A stretch of DNA of 64,000 nucleotides from Tetrapyrgos nigripes (taxonomy: Eukaryota; Basidiomycota; Agaricomycetes; Agaricales; Campanellaceae): positions 40,698-104,697 of the forward strand of contig JAACJM010000284.1 of assembly GCA_013368315.1 (NCBI GenBank), read 5' to 3'. The translations under genes and the position numbers were made by a program. Below are positions 9,865 to 21,724 of this stretch, piece by piece. Below the pieces are notes generated by a model that worked only from the letters and a program-made list of their open reading frames with translations, was not told the DNA's origin and made no database searches. Every line of letters starts with the position of its first letter. Position 1 is the stretch's first letter.

Positions 9865-11378
9865 TCAGTCTGAGCCATCAGCAGAAGAGAAGCACGCATG
9901 GATATCACTGAGAATAGGGAAGGAAGAGGCAGAACAGTGCCATAGTGATATAAAGGTTTGGGCATCAGATATAGTAGAGAAAGAGAGAAGAGAGTGAGTA
10001 TAAGCAGGGCATGTTATGATACGACTAGGTAGAGGTAAGGTAGCCGGGGAGGCGAAGGAATTAATATCCTCAACCCAGGCGAGAACCTCATTGTTAGGAA
10101 GAAGGTCGTTGGGTGCGCGAGAGCGCAGACAAACAAGAGTCGAGGACTCATAAGGGGTCATGGAAGGTAGGTGCGTCTTCGTCGAAGTAGAGGACATAGA
10201 ATCGTCATCGGATGCGTTGTGATGACCGTCAGGAGTCTTGTCAATGCGGTCAAGTAGGGAGGGTGGAAGCGGGATGAGGGATAGAGGGGCAGGAGAAACG
10301 TTAGAGGAACGGGGAGGAGTCGCACTCGGAGAACGCACATGGTGGAGAGGAGAGGCATAACCAGAACGCTGACGAAGCCATTGGTCACTACGACGACTGT
10401 AATGACTGGGATGAGGTAGACACAGGAGAGGTGGGAGGAGAAGGTGTTTTTTGCGGAGATGGAGGAGTATGAAGAGACGATGGGGTATGAGGAGATGGGG
10501 AGGACGGAGAAGGTCGGTGGAGCATGTGAATGATGTTGTCGAGTTTAGAGTCAAGACGGTTGAGTTCAGCCCTCATAACGCTGACCTCATCTAAGAGATT
10601 ATCCTCGACGCGATGGACGTCATCCTGCACACGATAGATTTCGTCGTAGAGTTCATCCTGGGTGTGGTGAAGGGTAGAGATGATATCCTGTTGTAGACTA
10701 TCATGGGCATGGTAGAGGCTGGTGTCGACATCCCCCAACTTGGACTCGACGCATTAAAACACGCACTCGACATGTTGAAGGCGGGACTTTATTTCATTAA
10801 TATCGGAAGAGGAATGGGCTGAGGAGTCATGAGAGTTGGTAACCGGCTCCTTGCCCTTCTTCTTTATCAAAGGTTGAGAAGGCACAGGTTGAGGGGCAGG
10901 TAAGGAAGGCAGAGGATCGGCTCCACACAAAATACGAACAGCATCAAGAGAGGTGGGAGGACGAGCAGGTAGGGGTTGTGTAGGCCAGAGGAAAGAGTGG
11001 AACGAGGATTACTAAGGGCGGGCAGCGGTTAGTTACACTGGCCGCGCGTTCAGCGCGCTTCGGACGAGTGGATTCAGTGGCATCATGGGGAGGGCGTTTG
11101 TTTGAATTAGAGTCAGGGGAAGAGGCCGAGGATGAGGCCGAGAATGGATGAGAGGGGTTGGTAGAGGACGGTACTAGTGGCAGGGGGCGTGAATGGGAGG
11201 ATGCGAACGGGGTTGGTACAGCAAAGTGGGGAGTATACGTGGAAATGGAGGCAGCCGAAACAATGGAGAAAAAGGACGGAGCAGAAGATATGGAGGGCGA
11301 GGTGTTGGCGGCTGAGAGGATAGAGGAAAAGGATGGAGCAGACGATGTGGAGGGGGAGGTGTGCTCAACACCTTGCAT
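9865..11378 (-). pseudogene. LINE copy B ORF1 (coiled-coil nucleic-acid-binding protein), frameshifted
   Basis: The likely start is the Met of MQGVEHTSP at about 11378. The N-terminal part is Ser/Pro-rich with a basic segment (NKRPPHDATESTRPKRAE). A heptad-like stretch at about 10738-10520 (LQQDIISTLHHTQDELYDEI and onward) predicts a coiled coil for trimerisation, as in other LINE ORF1 proteins. A C-terminal region of about 200 residues ends at 9865. The three parts lie in different frames, so at least two frameshifts are present. Identification rests on position upstream of ORF2 and on the coiled coil, not on a conserved motif. Confidence 0.5.
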
Positions 11379-11990
11379 TGTGTCATCAGTTTGATTAAGA
11401 GCAACAGCATTGGTGGGATTGGTGAGGTCAAGATCCACAGTATAATATGGGAAGAGAGTGATAAGAAACAAAAAGAATTGGGCGTAAGGTGGTTTATAAT
11501 TTCTCCAAATGTCTCGTTCTTCTGCTTATAGCGTGGGCGGATTACCCAGCCAAGGCAACAGAGTACTAGAGATCATGGAAGAGAGAAGAAAAGTGAAGAA
11601 AAGTGTTGAGAAAGAGGGGAGGAAAGCGTTCAGAGAGGGATGGTACAGAGGAGAAGGGCGGATGAGGTGCTGTGAAGGTTGTGAAGGATGTGGTACAGTC
11701 AGACGGCTAAATGTTCCAAAAACTGCAGTCCCAGGAAGATATGAAGAGCAGAACACGTTGGACGAGGTGTTTGGGATCAAACGGCGGGAGGATGAAGGAA
11801 AATGAAGTCGAGGGGGACACGGGTGACGTGGCCGCGCACAGTCGGAAAAATCGCAAAAATTGCGGGTTTTTTGTACAGGGAAGTAATAGACGAATGATAG
11901 AGTAGAATAGAACGAGAATAGAGTAGGAGAGAGGGGAGAATAGCACTAGGCAGCGGAGGAGAGGGAGAATGAAAGGGAGGCAAAGGTGAC

Positions 11991-12500
11991 TGCAAAGAGC
12001 ATAGTCAATGACGGAGAAGCGGTAGTTTGACTTTGAAAGGACGTGTGACCAAAGTGTTCCCCAGGGAACTATTGATCTCAGTCTGTTTGCAGACGTCGAT
12101 GCAGTCAAAGCAAAGTATTCATTGCCATCACCGAATCACAGTTATGCACTCGTCTACCAGCTACAATCTCATTTGATTGAAAGAATGATATTCTGATAGA
12201 GCTGTTTTCGAAGTGCAAACTTGATGCATTCGTAATAACTACCCCTGATGAAGGCCGGGCTTCGGGCCTCAAGGCTGGACCTCGCTGGACTTGGCTTAGG
12301 CTTTTTCGGGCCGGGTTTGGGATCTCTTATCTCTTCCTGTCACCTGTCCCGCTCCCGTGGCGCGGAATCGGGAATTTGGTGGGGCGGGACGGGTTCTCCC
12401 GTGCTGTTCCTTACGCCCCACATCACTAACAGTCAAGTAACAGTCAAGCGATGTCAAGCAACAGTTCCTCGAGCTGTTGATTGAAAAACTAGATGCCCGC
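11991..12500. other. Gene-free stretch with GC-rich inverted-repeat relic
   Basis: No gene. The segment 12243-12428 is GC-rich. Its right end (GCCCCACATCACTAAC) resembles the right end of the element at 27030-27609 (GCCCGCACATCACTAAC), and its left end is a weaker match. It may be a degraded member of the same hAT-type family. The remainder is the P450 promoter. Confidence 0.3.
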
Positions 12501-12501
12501 T

Positions 12502-12509
12502 TATATAAA
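12502..12509 (+). promoter_or_regulatory. Probable TATA box of the P450 gene
   Basis: TATATAAA lies 38 nt upstream of the chosen P450 start at 12547. It also falls inside the longer open frame that begins at 12493, which argues against the upstream ATG. Confidence 0.45.
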
Positions 12510-12546
12510 GCCACAACTCTTAGGGGCGTCTGCTCATTATCGTTCC

Positions 12547-14798
12547 ATGCTCGCACTCAATCCGAAGACAACGGAGTTTCTGGTTCTACTTCTCTTTCTC
12601 TATATAGTCAAGCGATGTTTGTTCCGATACTACGGCAAGGGTCTGCCTCCGGGTCCTCCTGGCTACCCTATTATCGGTAACATCTTCGATGTTCCTTCAG
12701 AAAGACAGTGGATCGCGTACCGGGATATATCCAAAAGATATTGTCAGTCAGTTTCTGGTCTTCTCTACTTATTAGTGCTCACAGGTAGTCTGAAAGGTTC
12801 TGATATAATTGGAATAAAACTGTGGGGTACACCGCTCATTGTCGTCAACTCGCTTGAAGCAGCAAATGACTTATTTCGGGAACGATCTTCGAATTACTCG
12901 GATAGGTATTATGCTGCCGTCTGCATAAGCACCTTAACTGACCAGACACATGCTCTAGACCTCGCTTCACAATGGTGAATGAGTTGTAAGACTATTATTC
13001 TTTACGGTCTTCAACAATGGCAGCTCAAGCTAATCTAAATCCTCAGAGTCGGCTTCACTTGGAATCTCGGTTTCATGCCCTACGGGAATGAGTGGAAAGG
13101 TCAGTGACTAGTGACTTCTGGCGAGAGACAATTCATGCCTATTAACCTGTCCATGGGGTAGAGAACCGCAAAGGCTTCCGTCAAGAATTGAACCCACGTA
13201 AAGTCGTTCATTATCGACCTTCGATGATTTCTGCTACCGAACAATTACTGCGGCGCCTCCTCGATAAACCCGATGACTTCATGAGACACTTACGATAGTG
13301 CGTTTAACCCCACCTAACACTTCCTACTATATCCCTAATCAGTGGACTCATCATCCATCATTGATATCTTCTAGCATGGCCGGTACAACGGTCCTCTCAA
13401 TCGCATATGGCATCCAAGTACAACCTGAAAATGATCCGTTTATCGAAATTGCCGAAAGAGCTAACCATGCGCTCGTTTGTGCGACAAACTCGGGGTCGTA
13501 CCTGGTGGATCAGCTTCCCTTCCTCAAATATGTACCAGAGTGGTTTCCTGGTGCAGGCTTCAAGCGTCAAGCCAAGGAGTGGTGCAAGGATGCCTCTGCA
13601 ATGCCAATCCTCGCTTTTGATTTTGTTAAAGACGCAATGGTGAGTTCATTGTGATGCCCCATACCACTCATGTCTGACACTAGATCATCATTTTATAGGC
13701 CAAAGGTGACTTTGTACCATCTGTGGCTAGTCGATATTTGGAGAACTTAGCGGCGGAGCACCCGAATGAATCGGGTTCCTCCTGTCATCGGCCAGAGGCG
13801 GAGAAACTCCTTTCGAATGTTCTAGCGACAATATATATAGGTAAGTAGGGGTGTCTTGCAGTCCTTTCCGATTTTTTGATCACGAATACATGGTTCAACT
13901 CACTAGCCGGTGCGGACACGGTCCGTATATAGTCTTTCGTCTTGCTTGACATATTGCTTACCTGATCAGGATCTCTTCGTAGACGGTCTCAGCTCTGGCA
14001 TCTTTTATCCTTGGATTGGTTAAGAATCCTGATGCTCAGAGGAAAGGCCAGCTGGCAGTCGATGAGTTGACTGGCGGAGAACGACTTCCAGATTTCTCGG
14101 ATATCGAATCAGTTCCCTATATAGATGCACTTTTAAGAGAGGCTTTGAGGTGGAATCCGGTCGTTCCGTTGGGTAAGTGTATATGCGTCCCAACAAATCG
14201 TTTAGCCTGAGAGTATTGATGCATTCTTCAAATTCATCAGGCATACCCCATAAAAGTATCGAGGACGATGTCTACAATGGGTATTACATTCCTGGAGGCA
14301 CTACGATAATTGCCAATGGCTGGTAAGCATTCGTACAATTTCGATGTTGAACGTTGATACTTTATTTACTAGGGCAATGCTTCACGACGAGGCTACGTAC
14401 GGTCCAAATCCACATCTGTTCAACCCAGATCGATTCCTGAAAGAAGACGGGACTCTGGACCCTAATGTTCCCTTTCCTGAACCAGCATTCGGGTTCGGTA
14501 AAAGAACGTGTAGCGGCAGAGAACTTGGTGTAGCTTCTATCTGGATATCTATCGCATGCATTCTAGCATGCTTTGATGTAACGAAAGCTGTGGACGAGGA
14601 TGGAAATGTCATTGAACCGAGCGGGGAGTACACTTCTGGATTTCTTTGGTGAGAATAAACTCTTTCCTTGATTAGTATCCAGGAAATTGACGACGTTGGT
14701 ACAGTTATCCCCTCCCGTTCAAATGCAGCATCAGGCCCCGGTCTAAGAGAGCAGAGGAGATGATACGTCACGCGAAGGAAGTTGATGGCGCGCTTTAA
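12547..14798 (+). CDS. Cytochrome P450 monooxygenase
   Basis: A haem-thiolate monooxygenase, probably ER-anchored and in secondary metabolism or detoxification. The N-terminus has one membrane segment (TEFLVLLLFLYIV), then the proline hinge PPGPPGYPIIGN. Later motifs: I-helix AGADT across an exon junction at about 13908-13985, ExxR as EALR (about 14140), a PERF-like region (PHLFNPDRFL), and the haem loop FGFGKRTCSGRELG at about 14490 with the axial Cys. The C-terminus reads YPLPFKCSIRPRS and ends at TAA 14796-14798. About ten GT-AG introns can be traced, all keeping frame, for example the mini-exon PRFTMVNEL at about 12957-12985. No disabling lesion was seen. It resembles agaricomycete P450s often named after O-methylsterigmatocystin oxidoreductase; the subfamily and substrate cannot be told. 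No biosynthetic cluster surrounds it. Confidence 0.85.
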
Positions 14799-15251
14799 TG
14801 GGGGCAGAACATTTGAGAGCTGGGCTCCTAAAGCTGCTAAACGAATTTGGAGGTCACACAATAAACACGCCAAAGCACATACTGCAAGCCAGTATACTAT
14901 TGATAGAATAGTACTTATACATCATTGAGGCCACTGGAGACCACTCCCAACGCATATAACGAAAGATATCAGAGAGTGTACCAGTGACTGGGGTGAAAGG
15001 CCTGGTCGTTTGTTCGCCGTCAATGAGCTCAAAATGCTGGTATCCCATACATTCAGTTGAACAGGTCCGAATCCAGGCCACTGAAGGTTTAGATCTAGAG
15101 TCTGAGTCCTCAGCATTACTCACTCTAGCTGTATCATATGATGTACTTTAGAGCTTAGAGGCTGAATTAAATTATGTCTGTCCTGCCTTTGTCCGATTCC
15201 TGACGTCCCACGAGCCTTCAAGATCGGTTCCCTTCTCGTCAACGCCAATAC
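14799..15251. other. Gene-free stretch
   Basis: P450 3' UTR and spacer before the tRNA. No gene seen. Confidence 0.4.
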
Positions 15252-15355
15252 GGCGAGATGGCCGAGCGGTCTAAGGCGCCAGACTAAGGATCAGGTCACG
15301 TGGTGACCAAGACATCTGGTCCGAAAGAGCGTGGGTTCGAATCCCACTCTCGTCA
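15252..15355 (+). tRNA. tRNA-Leu(AAG) with 24-nt intron
   Basis: The 5' GGCGAGA pairs with 3' TCTCGTC, with discriminator A at 15355. The D arm, the anticodon stem CCAGA/TCTGG with loop CTAAGGA (anticodon AAG), a type II variable arm and the T arm GTGGG-TTCGAAT-CCCAC are all present. The intron lies after base 37 and contains a perfect hairpin, GGTCACGTGGTGACC. A and B boxes are intact, and a T run near 15380 can end Pol III transcription. With inosine at position 34 it would read CUU and CUC codons. It differs by one base from the copy at 26302. Confidence 0.93.
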
Positions 15356-16650
15356 CTGAAATATTATTATTCTGCAGTGTTTTTGTAGTCTTGCTCACTT
15401 CCTCAGAGTCACTCTTATATGATGTATTTTTCTTGTGGGGCACAAGAACTGTAACACACGCAGTATTTGATAATTTTTGGGTGGTGCTTCCTTTAGATCC
15501 ATGTACTTGAAAGAAAACAAAACACATACAATCATCAACTGGTTAATGGCACAAATGACTCTGATGTCCTCTGAGCTGTATCTACTTGCCTGAATACATA
15601 TGTAACAAGTAATTCTATAGTGTCTTGATTCAAAATACAGAAGGCATTTACTGGTGTGTGAAACAGTGTCTCAAGAACTGTGCAGTCAGTTTGAACAATT
15701 GTGTCGAGATTTTTTATATTCATACTTTTTGTTACATCTACTACAAAGTCTTGGCTGTTATATAGTACTAGAACATGTATATTCCAGACTGACAATACAT
15801 CTTGACACTCTATGTGTGATGTATGTAGTCTGGTGGCAATGAATAGGCGTGGGCAGTGCTGCTTAATTATGACATAATCACAAAATACTCTCACGGGGTG
15901 ATTTCCCGCATTCTCACTACTATTTAAGCAAAAAATTAGATATATTATTTGACCAGTCATCAGTATAAATCAATATGAGCCTGCCTTCCAAAAATCTTGG
16001 CGAAAAATTAAGCAGAGCTTGTAAGAAGGCCTCAATTCCAATTCTGTGTCAAGCCTTTGACTGCCATTCCATCTGATCTATAAGTACCACTTTGACTTGA
16101 CTCTGCCTCCTAAAATTTTGTGTGCACTCAATTTCGAGGTCCTGAAATATATATAAGAAAGAATGAAGTGATTCGGTGGATAAATGCTTGTGCCTTTGCC
16201 TTGCCGAGCTAGATTATGTAATAACCCAGCAACGCTGCCTGCCCTGTGAGATTAACTCAAGACTAAAATTAGTCTACATAGGTCTCATCATGGAAAAGTG
16301 TGCCATTGGCCAGTTGAGAGCTTGTGGAGTGCCAACTGGTGATTGTGTTTGGCTCATTCAGCATGTGCTAGCCAACTGTACTAGATAGACATCTTCCTGC
16401 TGTATTCTTACCCTACAGAATGGAAACCTTGATCCTAGAAAAAACATATCAGCTTCAGGGAAGCTGTCATTGACATTCTAGAAGCAGTAGACAACAAGGA
16501 AAAGGAGCTTGCAGCAGGAAAAATGTGATTGGGGAGTCAAGCCAACATTTGTACTTGGGGTGACACTATGTGGTTAGAACAATTTCAGTGCATCATTTTT
16601 GGATACCCAGTGGTTGTACTCTGACTTCTACTTGCAAGTTTTACCCAGGC
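15356..16650. other. Gene-free stretch
   Basis: AT-rich. A minus-strand frame of 141 residues (15960-15535) is unusually long for the composition but has no family I recognise and no splice partners. The rest holds only short frames. The right end borders the solo LTR target duplication CAGGC (16646-16650). Confidence 0.3.
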
Positions 16651-16716
16651 TGTCATGATGTTTATATTTGTATTGTTTACTTCCTTCATTTGTCTTATCT
16701 CCGTTATTATCTCCAT
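16651..16716 (+). repeat. Gypsy-type solo LTR, left piece
   Basis: It begins TGTCATGA and matches the start of the LTRs at 61057 and (reversed) 58897. It is preceded by CAGGC (16646-16650), which recurs right after the other piece ends at 22117, so the two pieces are one solo LTR with a 5-bp target duplication. It is cut by the Copia element at TCCAT. Confidence 0.8.
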
Positions 16717-16951
16717 TGTTGGAATTTAATGATAACGATCAAATTACTAAGCTACTATGCATACGACATCAATCAGGTACTGCGGACATACGGTCAAATG
16801 ATCATACGGATATACTTAGACTATTTATATTGTTATACTACTCTGATTAATGATATATACTTGAGAGTCAAGCGAGATACGTTCGCACGCTCTTACCCCC
16901 CACTTTGTGACTCTCACTAAGACTATTCGCTAAGATAACCTAAGTCTAATA
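16717..16951 (+). repeat. Copia 5' LTR
   Basis: 235 bp with TG...TA ends. A primer-binding region would begin right after it at 16952 (GGTTATGGGCCCC); the primer tRNA was not identified. Confidence 0.92.
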
Positions 16952-17044
16952 GGTTATGGGCCCCGCCTAGCTTGCTATAACTCCGATAAACACTTGTTCT
17001 ACTCTGCTTTACTCTCTACTCGTACTCTGTTCTTGGACTAGTAT

Positions 17045-17914
17045 ATGACTAGTCGACAAACTCGATCTCAAGGATCAGCCCCAGATATCCCACTTCCTAC
17101 TACCAGTCGCCACTCTAGTGCACACCCCTCTGGTACCCAAACTCCTACTCCGCCCGTATCATCTACTTCACAAGTACAACCACTTGATCCTCTCTTCCAA
17201 AACCCTCTTCCATTCCCACTTGATCCCATTATGTCTGATGCTGGCGAAAATACTAGGACTGATGTCCGGGATACTGCCCCTACTTCACCATCATCTCCTC
17301 CATCTACCTCTACTTCGTCGGTCGCATTATCTGTGCCCGAAAACACAAACCCCAACTACGTGATGCCGCTCAGCGACATCAACAAAGCTTTTGATTCCCT
17401 GACAGTTCTTACTGGCAGTGAGAATTGGAAAATGTGGTACTTCCGCGTTAATAACGCTATACGGGTGATTCGTCACCAACACTTTAAAAGTTCCGGGTTA
17501 CATCCTGGTAATACTGTCAAACTAGCCTGTTTTAACGCTATTACAGGCAAGATTGATGATAAAATCATGATCCACTACATCGAAGAATCGGATGTGATAG
17601 AGCTTATCGAGAAGCTCAAGCAACGTTTCGACCCTTCATCCACAGTTCAAGAGTCTAACGAGCTGTGGAAACTCTTCAACTTACGTAAACCAGTCTGGGA
17701 GTTTGATAAGCTCCTCGACGAAGCTCAGGATCTGTGGGCTTCTATCAAGAAGAGAGACATAGATGTCTCAGATCAAGTCTTTTACTCAGCTCTAGTGGGG
17801 ATTATTCCTCCACACTATCACTTTGTTCGCAGTTCTTACGAAGCAACTGTGGATGCCACTACTGCAGCTGAAGGGGAGAAACCCGTATATAGAGCCGTCG
17901 ACCTCATTGCATGA
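17045..17914 (+). CDS. Copia gag (N-terminal polyprotein part)
   Basis: 289 residues. A Ser/Thr/Pro-rich leader of about 100 residues precedes the UBN2/Copia gag-like domain: LTGSENWKMWYFRVNNAI at about residue 120, then a helical region with ELWKLFNL and DEAQDLWASIKKRD. Gag forms the particle that packages element RNA. The frame ends at TGA 17912-17914, but the same frame continues with a lysine-rich linker and zinc knuckle. In uninterrupted elements this is one polyprotein, so the TGA is probably a nonsense mutation (a CGA to TGA change would explain it). Confidence 0.85.
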   Translation: MTSRQTRSQGSAPDIPLPTTSRHSSAHPSGTQTPTPPVSSTSQVQPLDPLFQNPLPFPLDPIMSDAGENTRTDVRDTAPTSPSSPPSTSTSSVALSVPENTNPNYVMPLSDINKAFDSLTVLTGSENWKMWYFRVNNAIRVIRHQHFKSSGLHPGNTVKLACFNAITGKIDDKIMIHYIEESDVIELIEKLKQRFDPSSTVQESNELWKLFNLRKPVWEFDKLLDEAQDLWASIKKRDIDVSDQVFYSALVGIIPPHYHFVRSSYEATVDATTAAEGEKPVYRAVDLIA

Positions 17915-18862
17915 TTAAAGAAGGAATTCACTAACTATCGTTTGAGCAATGCTCGAACGTATCCTTCGAAGAAGTCCGACAAGAAGTCCGGTAGCACTAG
18001 TCAAGGCAGTGCTCAACGATCGGACAAGTCAAAAGGGGAACGCACTAACGCCGCAGCACCGTTCCAGAAGCCTTCTGATGTCAAAAAGGATCGGAAGTGC
18101 TTCAACTGCAACAAGATGGGTCATACGACCCTGACGTGCCCAGAACCGTGGACTGAAAAGTCCAAAGAAGCTATGAAGAAGAAAGGGATTACTAAACAAT
18201 CCAACAAAGGCAAGACCAAGGAGAATGCATCAGTTGCCATCTCCATGCCTGCGTCTTCTTCTTCTCAAATTGCGACTACGTCAACTTTGCAATCGGACTG
18301 GGTACAGTCAATTTCTTCGAGCGACGTTGAGATGGAAGACTCAGAGACTCTGGTGAGTCATCATATTTCCCTACCTGCTTTTACCACGATCTCTGACCAA
18401 GATCATACACATATCATTGATTCTGGTGCTACTATACACTGTACACCGTATCTTAACTTACTTTTTAACGTTCATACTACGCCTGCCATAACTTTAACTG
18501 TTGCCAATTCAGAGCATCTAGATCTTCGATTAGCAGGCGATATGCGGGTAGAAGTTAGGAAGGACAATGGTGAGTCTTCATCGATCACTCTTAAAAATGT
18601 ATACTATAACTCAAAACTTCCGTTTACTTTAATCAGTATTTCACAAAAAGCGGACTATACTTTTACTTTTCATGATCATTTATGTATAATACAGAATGAC
18701 AAGGACAATTTCATTGGCGTTATACACGAGAGCGCCAAACTTTACTCCATCACAACTAAAAAATTGAGTGATAATGTTGCTACTTTAAGTTTATACGAAC
18801 TTCACAAACAGATTGGTCATATGAGTTATACAAATCTAAAAACATTACTAAAAAACAGATAA
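17915..18862 (+). CDS. Copia zinc knuckle, protease and GAG-pre-integrase region
   Basis: Same frame as the preceding gag. It contains a CCHC zinc knuckle (CFNCNKMGHTTLTC, about 18100-18141), then an aspartic protease core with IIDSGATIHCTP (about 18415-18450), and LYELHKQIGHMSYTNL, which is the start of the GAG-pre-integrase zinc domain. The frame stops at 18860-18862. The next domain continues in the +1 frame, so a one-base shift lies in the A-rich stretch around 18849-18860. The protease would process the polyprotein. Confidence 0.85.
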   Translation, partial: LKKEFTNYRLSNARTYPSKKSDKKSGSTSQGSAQRSDKSKGERTNAAAPFQKPSDVKKDRKCFNCNKMGHTTLTCPEPWTEKSKEAMKKKGITKQSNKGKTKENASVAISMPASSSSQIATTSTLQSDWVQSISSSDVEMEDSETLVSHHISLPAFTTISDQDHTHIIDSGATIHCTPYLNLLFNVHTTPAITLTVANSEHLDLRLAGDMRVEVRKDNGESSSITLKNVYYNSKLPFTLISISQKADYTFTFHDHLCIIQNDKDNFIGVIHESAKLYSITTKKLSDNVATLSLYELHKQIGHMSYTNLKTLLKNR

Positions 18863-21482
18863 ATCTATTATTACAATCATTATTGATGATTGGACAGAAA
18901 CTCAATGCGAAGACTGCATCATCAATAATATACACAGACTTTCTGTTCCGAAACAACGTACTTCAGAATTAGCAGAAAACTTTGGAGACCATTTTCATAT
19001 TGATATATTTGGTCCATTACGAACTGCCTCTATCGAAGGCTACAAATACTGGTTAACCATCGTCGACGACTGTACGCGTTGGTTAATATTATCTCCACTT
19101 AAAACAAAAGACGAAGCTTATACCCAATGGGTTACATTTACTACTGAACTATTTACGCAATATGGTATCAAAGTTAAAATTCTACAATCAGACAACGATG
19201 CCGTATTTACTTCGGGTGCATTCAAAAACTACCTGAAAGCACAAGGTACAATTGCACGTTATACAGTTCATGACACGCCTCAGCAAAACGGAGTTGCTGA
19301 AAACATACATCAACATATCATGAATGGTATTCGTGTTAATCTGCATACTGGAAAACTACCTAATCGTTTATGGTGGCATGCAGGACTTTATACTATGTAC
19401 ATACTTAATAGATCTCCGAAAACTGCATTAAAAATGCAAACTCCCTATTTTAAACGTTACGGTGTTAACGCAAACTTAGACAATCTACATAGCTTTGGTA
19501 CACATTGCATTGTATATGACGAAGCAAGAACTAGTAAACTAACTCCTAAAGGAAAACGTGGAGTTTGGTTAGGCTTTGACGATCATTCAAAAGGCCATTA
19601 TGTCTACTTTGGTACTAAAGTGAATGTAGAACGCAACTTGCAATTCTTAACGTCCAAATCGCAAGTTGAAGGGGAGTTAAATCAAGAACCATTAGAAACT
19701 ACAGAAGAAAATACAAATGAAACTCCAACTTCTCAAGAACACGAACCTGAACCAATGGATGTCGACGAAGACGAAACTAAACAACCTGATGGCCCAAGAC
19801 GATCAAAAAGGATCCAAGAAGCCAGAGGTTTACTCTACGATGAAGTTGAACAAAACATTGCTTTCTTCTTAACAGAATTCAATGTTTACTACGCTGATAA
19901 CATTGGCGATCCAATTTCATTTAAGGATGTACTCAATCATCCACAATGTGATGCATGGTTTGATTCCATGAAAGCTGAGATAGAATCTCTAGAAAATCTA
20001 GGAACCTGGGAATACGTCAAACCTCCTGCTGATGCGAATATCATTGGTTCCAGATTTGTCTACAAAACTAAGTACGAACTTGGCAAACAGACCAAATTGA
20101 AATCTAGACTAGTAGCACAAGGCTTTAGTCAACAAGAAGGCATTGATTACTACGCAAACGATATCTTTGCCCCTGTAGCACGCATGAGCAGTACACGTTT
20201 TATACTTGCTCTTGCAGCTTCATTAGACTATGAAACTACTCAGATTGATATTAAATCTGCCTATCTTTACAGAAACGTTACTGACGAGGAAACATTATAC
20301 CTTCGTCCACCTCCGGGTAATTTACTACCTAATTTACCTGAAGGCTACGTACTTAAACTCAGAAAGACTCTATATGGGTTGAAACAAGCTGGTCGTCGAT
20401 GGTATGAAAAATTATGCAATATTCTCATAAAGTTACTAGGACTTAAGAAGTCTACTTACGATAATGCGGTATTCTACCGATATCATGAGAATAAACTCAT
20501 TTTAATACTATCTTGTCACGTCGATGACATTACTTTATGTACTATCAACAAAGCTACTGCACAAGCTTTTGTTACTGCACTTAGTGGACACGTCCAAGTC
20601 ACTGACGGTGGAGAAATCCACTGGATTCTCGGTATGGAAATTCAACGAGATAGGAATAATCATACTATTAAACTCCGTCAGAAACATTACATTGAGAATA
20701 TTCTCAAACGATACAATTTTGACCAATTACATTCACGCCGTACACCTATGCTACCCGGGCAAAATCTTAGCCCTAGACCTGGGAGCGAACCGCAACGGGA
20801 CGCCGCTGCTATTAAACACTATATGTCACTAGTCGGTGGTTTACGATATGTCGCTGACTGTACTAGGCCAGACATTACATATTGTACTGGTCAACTAGCA
20901 AGATACCTTAATGATCCAGGTGAAGAGCATTACGCTGCAGCTAAACAATGCTATCTTTATCTAAAAGGAACTTGCGATTACTGGCTCAACCTAGGGAGCC
21001 CTACCATTACTTCTACTTATGGATTTGCCGACTCTGATGGTATGTCCACGTATGGCAATAAACCAATCATGGGCTATGCATTCAAATTTGCTGAATCGCT
21101 TATTTCTTGGTCAAGTAAGCGAGGCACACTGGTAACTTTATCAGTTACTGAGGCTGAACTTTGCGCACTCGCACATGCCTCACAAGAAGCTATTTATTTG
21201 AAAGGTTTTATAGAAGAAATTCTAAATACCGAACAGGAGCCAGTACTTATCAACTCAGATAGTGCATCTACTTTGGCAATTATACGTGCTCCTGAAGAAC
21301 AACATACTCAGAGAACTAAGCATTTCAATATCCGTAAAAACTTTCTTACTGATCGGATACATCAACGATACATACGAGTTAAACATGTGTCAACTAATGA
21401 TCAACTTGCGGATATACTTACGAAAGCTCTCTCCGCTGATAAGATCAAGCGTTTCTCCCGATTACTAGGGATATCCGCTTGA
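18863..21482 (+). CDS. Copia integrase, reverse transcriptase and RNase H
   Basis: Integrase catalytic residues are visible: D in HIDIFGPL, D in LQSDNDAVF and E in TPQQNGVAENIHQH. After an acidic linker the RT begins near 20030 with IGSRFVYKTKY and LVAQGFSQQEGIDY; APVARMSSTRF and IDIKSAYLY follow, and the active site is CHVDDITL, where most Copia elements have YVDD. RNase H follows with FADSDGMSTYGNKPIMGY, SWSSKRGTLVTLSVTEAEL and the final HVSTNDQLADILTKAL. The frame is open from about 18852 to the TGA at 21482. The His for Tyr before VDD is unusual. Confidence 0.9.
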
Positions 21483-21489
21483 AGGGGAG

Positions 21490-21724
21490 TGTTGGAATTT
21501 AATGATAACGATCAAATTACTAAGCTACTATGCATACGACATCAATCAGGTACTGCAGACATACGGTCAAATGATCATACGGATATACTTAGACTATTTA
21601 CATTGTTATACTACTCTGATTAATGATATATACTTGAGAGTCAAGCGAGATACGTTCGCACGCTCTTACCCCCCACTTTGTGACTCTCACTAAGACTATT
21701 CGCTAAGATAACCTAAGTCTAATA
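21490..21724 (+). repeat. Copia 3' LTR
   Basis: 235 bp, two substitutions relative to the 5' LTR. Preceded by polypurine tract GAAGGGGAG at 21481-21489. Confidence 0.92.

Larger units (their letters stand above)
8985..11990 (-). mobile_element. LINE retrotransposon copy B, internally deleted
   Basis: In minus orientation: ORF1 (about 11378-9865), the start of ORF2 with the first part of an AP endonuclease domain, a deletion removing the rest of the endonuclease and the whole reverse transcriptase, the ORF2 C-terminus, a 3' UTR, and a tail of repeated ATCTACA (8985-9005). The 3' UTR ends in the same hairpin and CCCTTTTCCGG block as copy A. The 5' boundary is not defined by the sequence; 11990 is an estimate based on the end of GC-rich sequence upstream of ORF1. 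Confidence 0.7.
16717..21724 (+). mobile_element. Complete Copia retrotransposon (5008 bp)
   Basis: Two 235-bp LTRs (16717-16951 and 21490-21724) start TGTTGGAAT and end CTAATA. They differ at only two positions, near 16791/21560 and 16832/21605. The element is flanked by a 5-bp target duplication TCCAT (16712-16716 and 21725-21729). A purine tract GAAGGGGAG precedes the 3' LTR. The domain order is gag, zinc knuckle, protease, integrase, RT, RNase H, as in Copia. One in-frame TGA and one frameshift break the polyprotein. It is inserted in a Gypsy-type solo LTR. Confidence 0.95.

Noticed and set aside
9678..10388. Additional minus-strand frames within LINE copy B as separate genes
   Set aside because: They are alternative frames of ORF1 and ORF2.
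12493..12546. Upstream ATG of the P450 frame
   Set aside because: It lies upstream of and reads through the probable TATA box; the next ATG at 12547 starts directly before the membrane anchor.
15535..15960. 141-residue minus-strand frame as a gene
   Set aside because: No recognised motif, no promoter or splice partners; left as gene-free.
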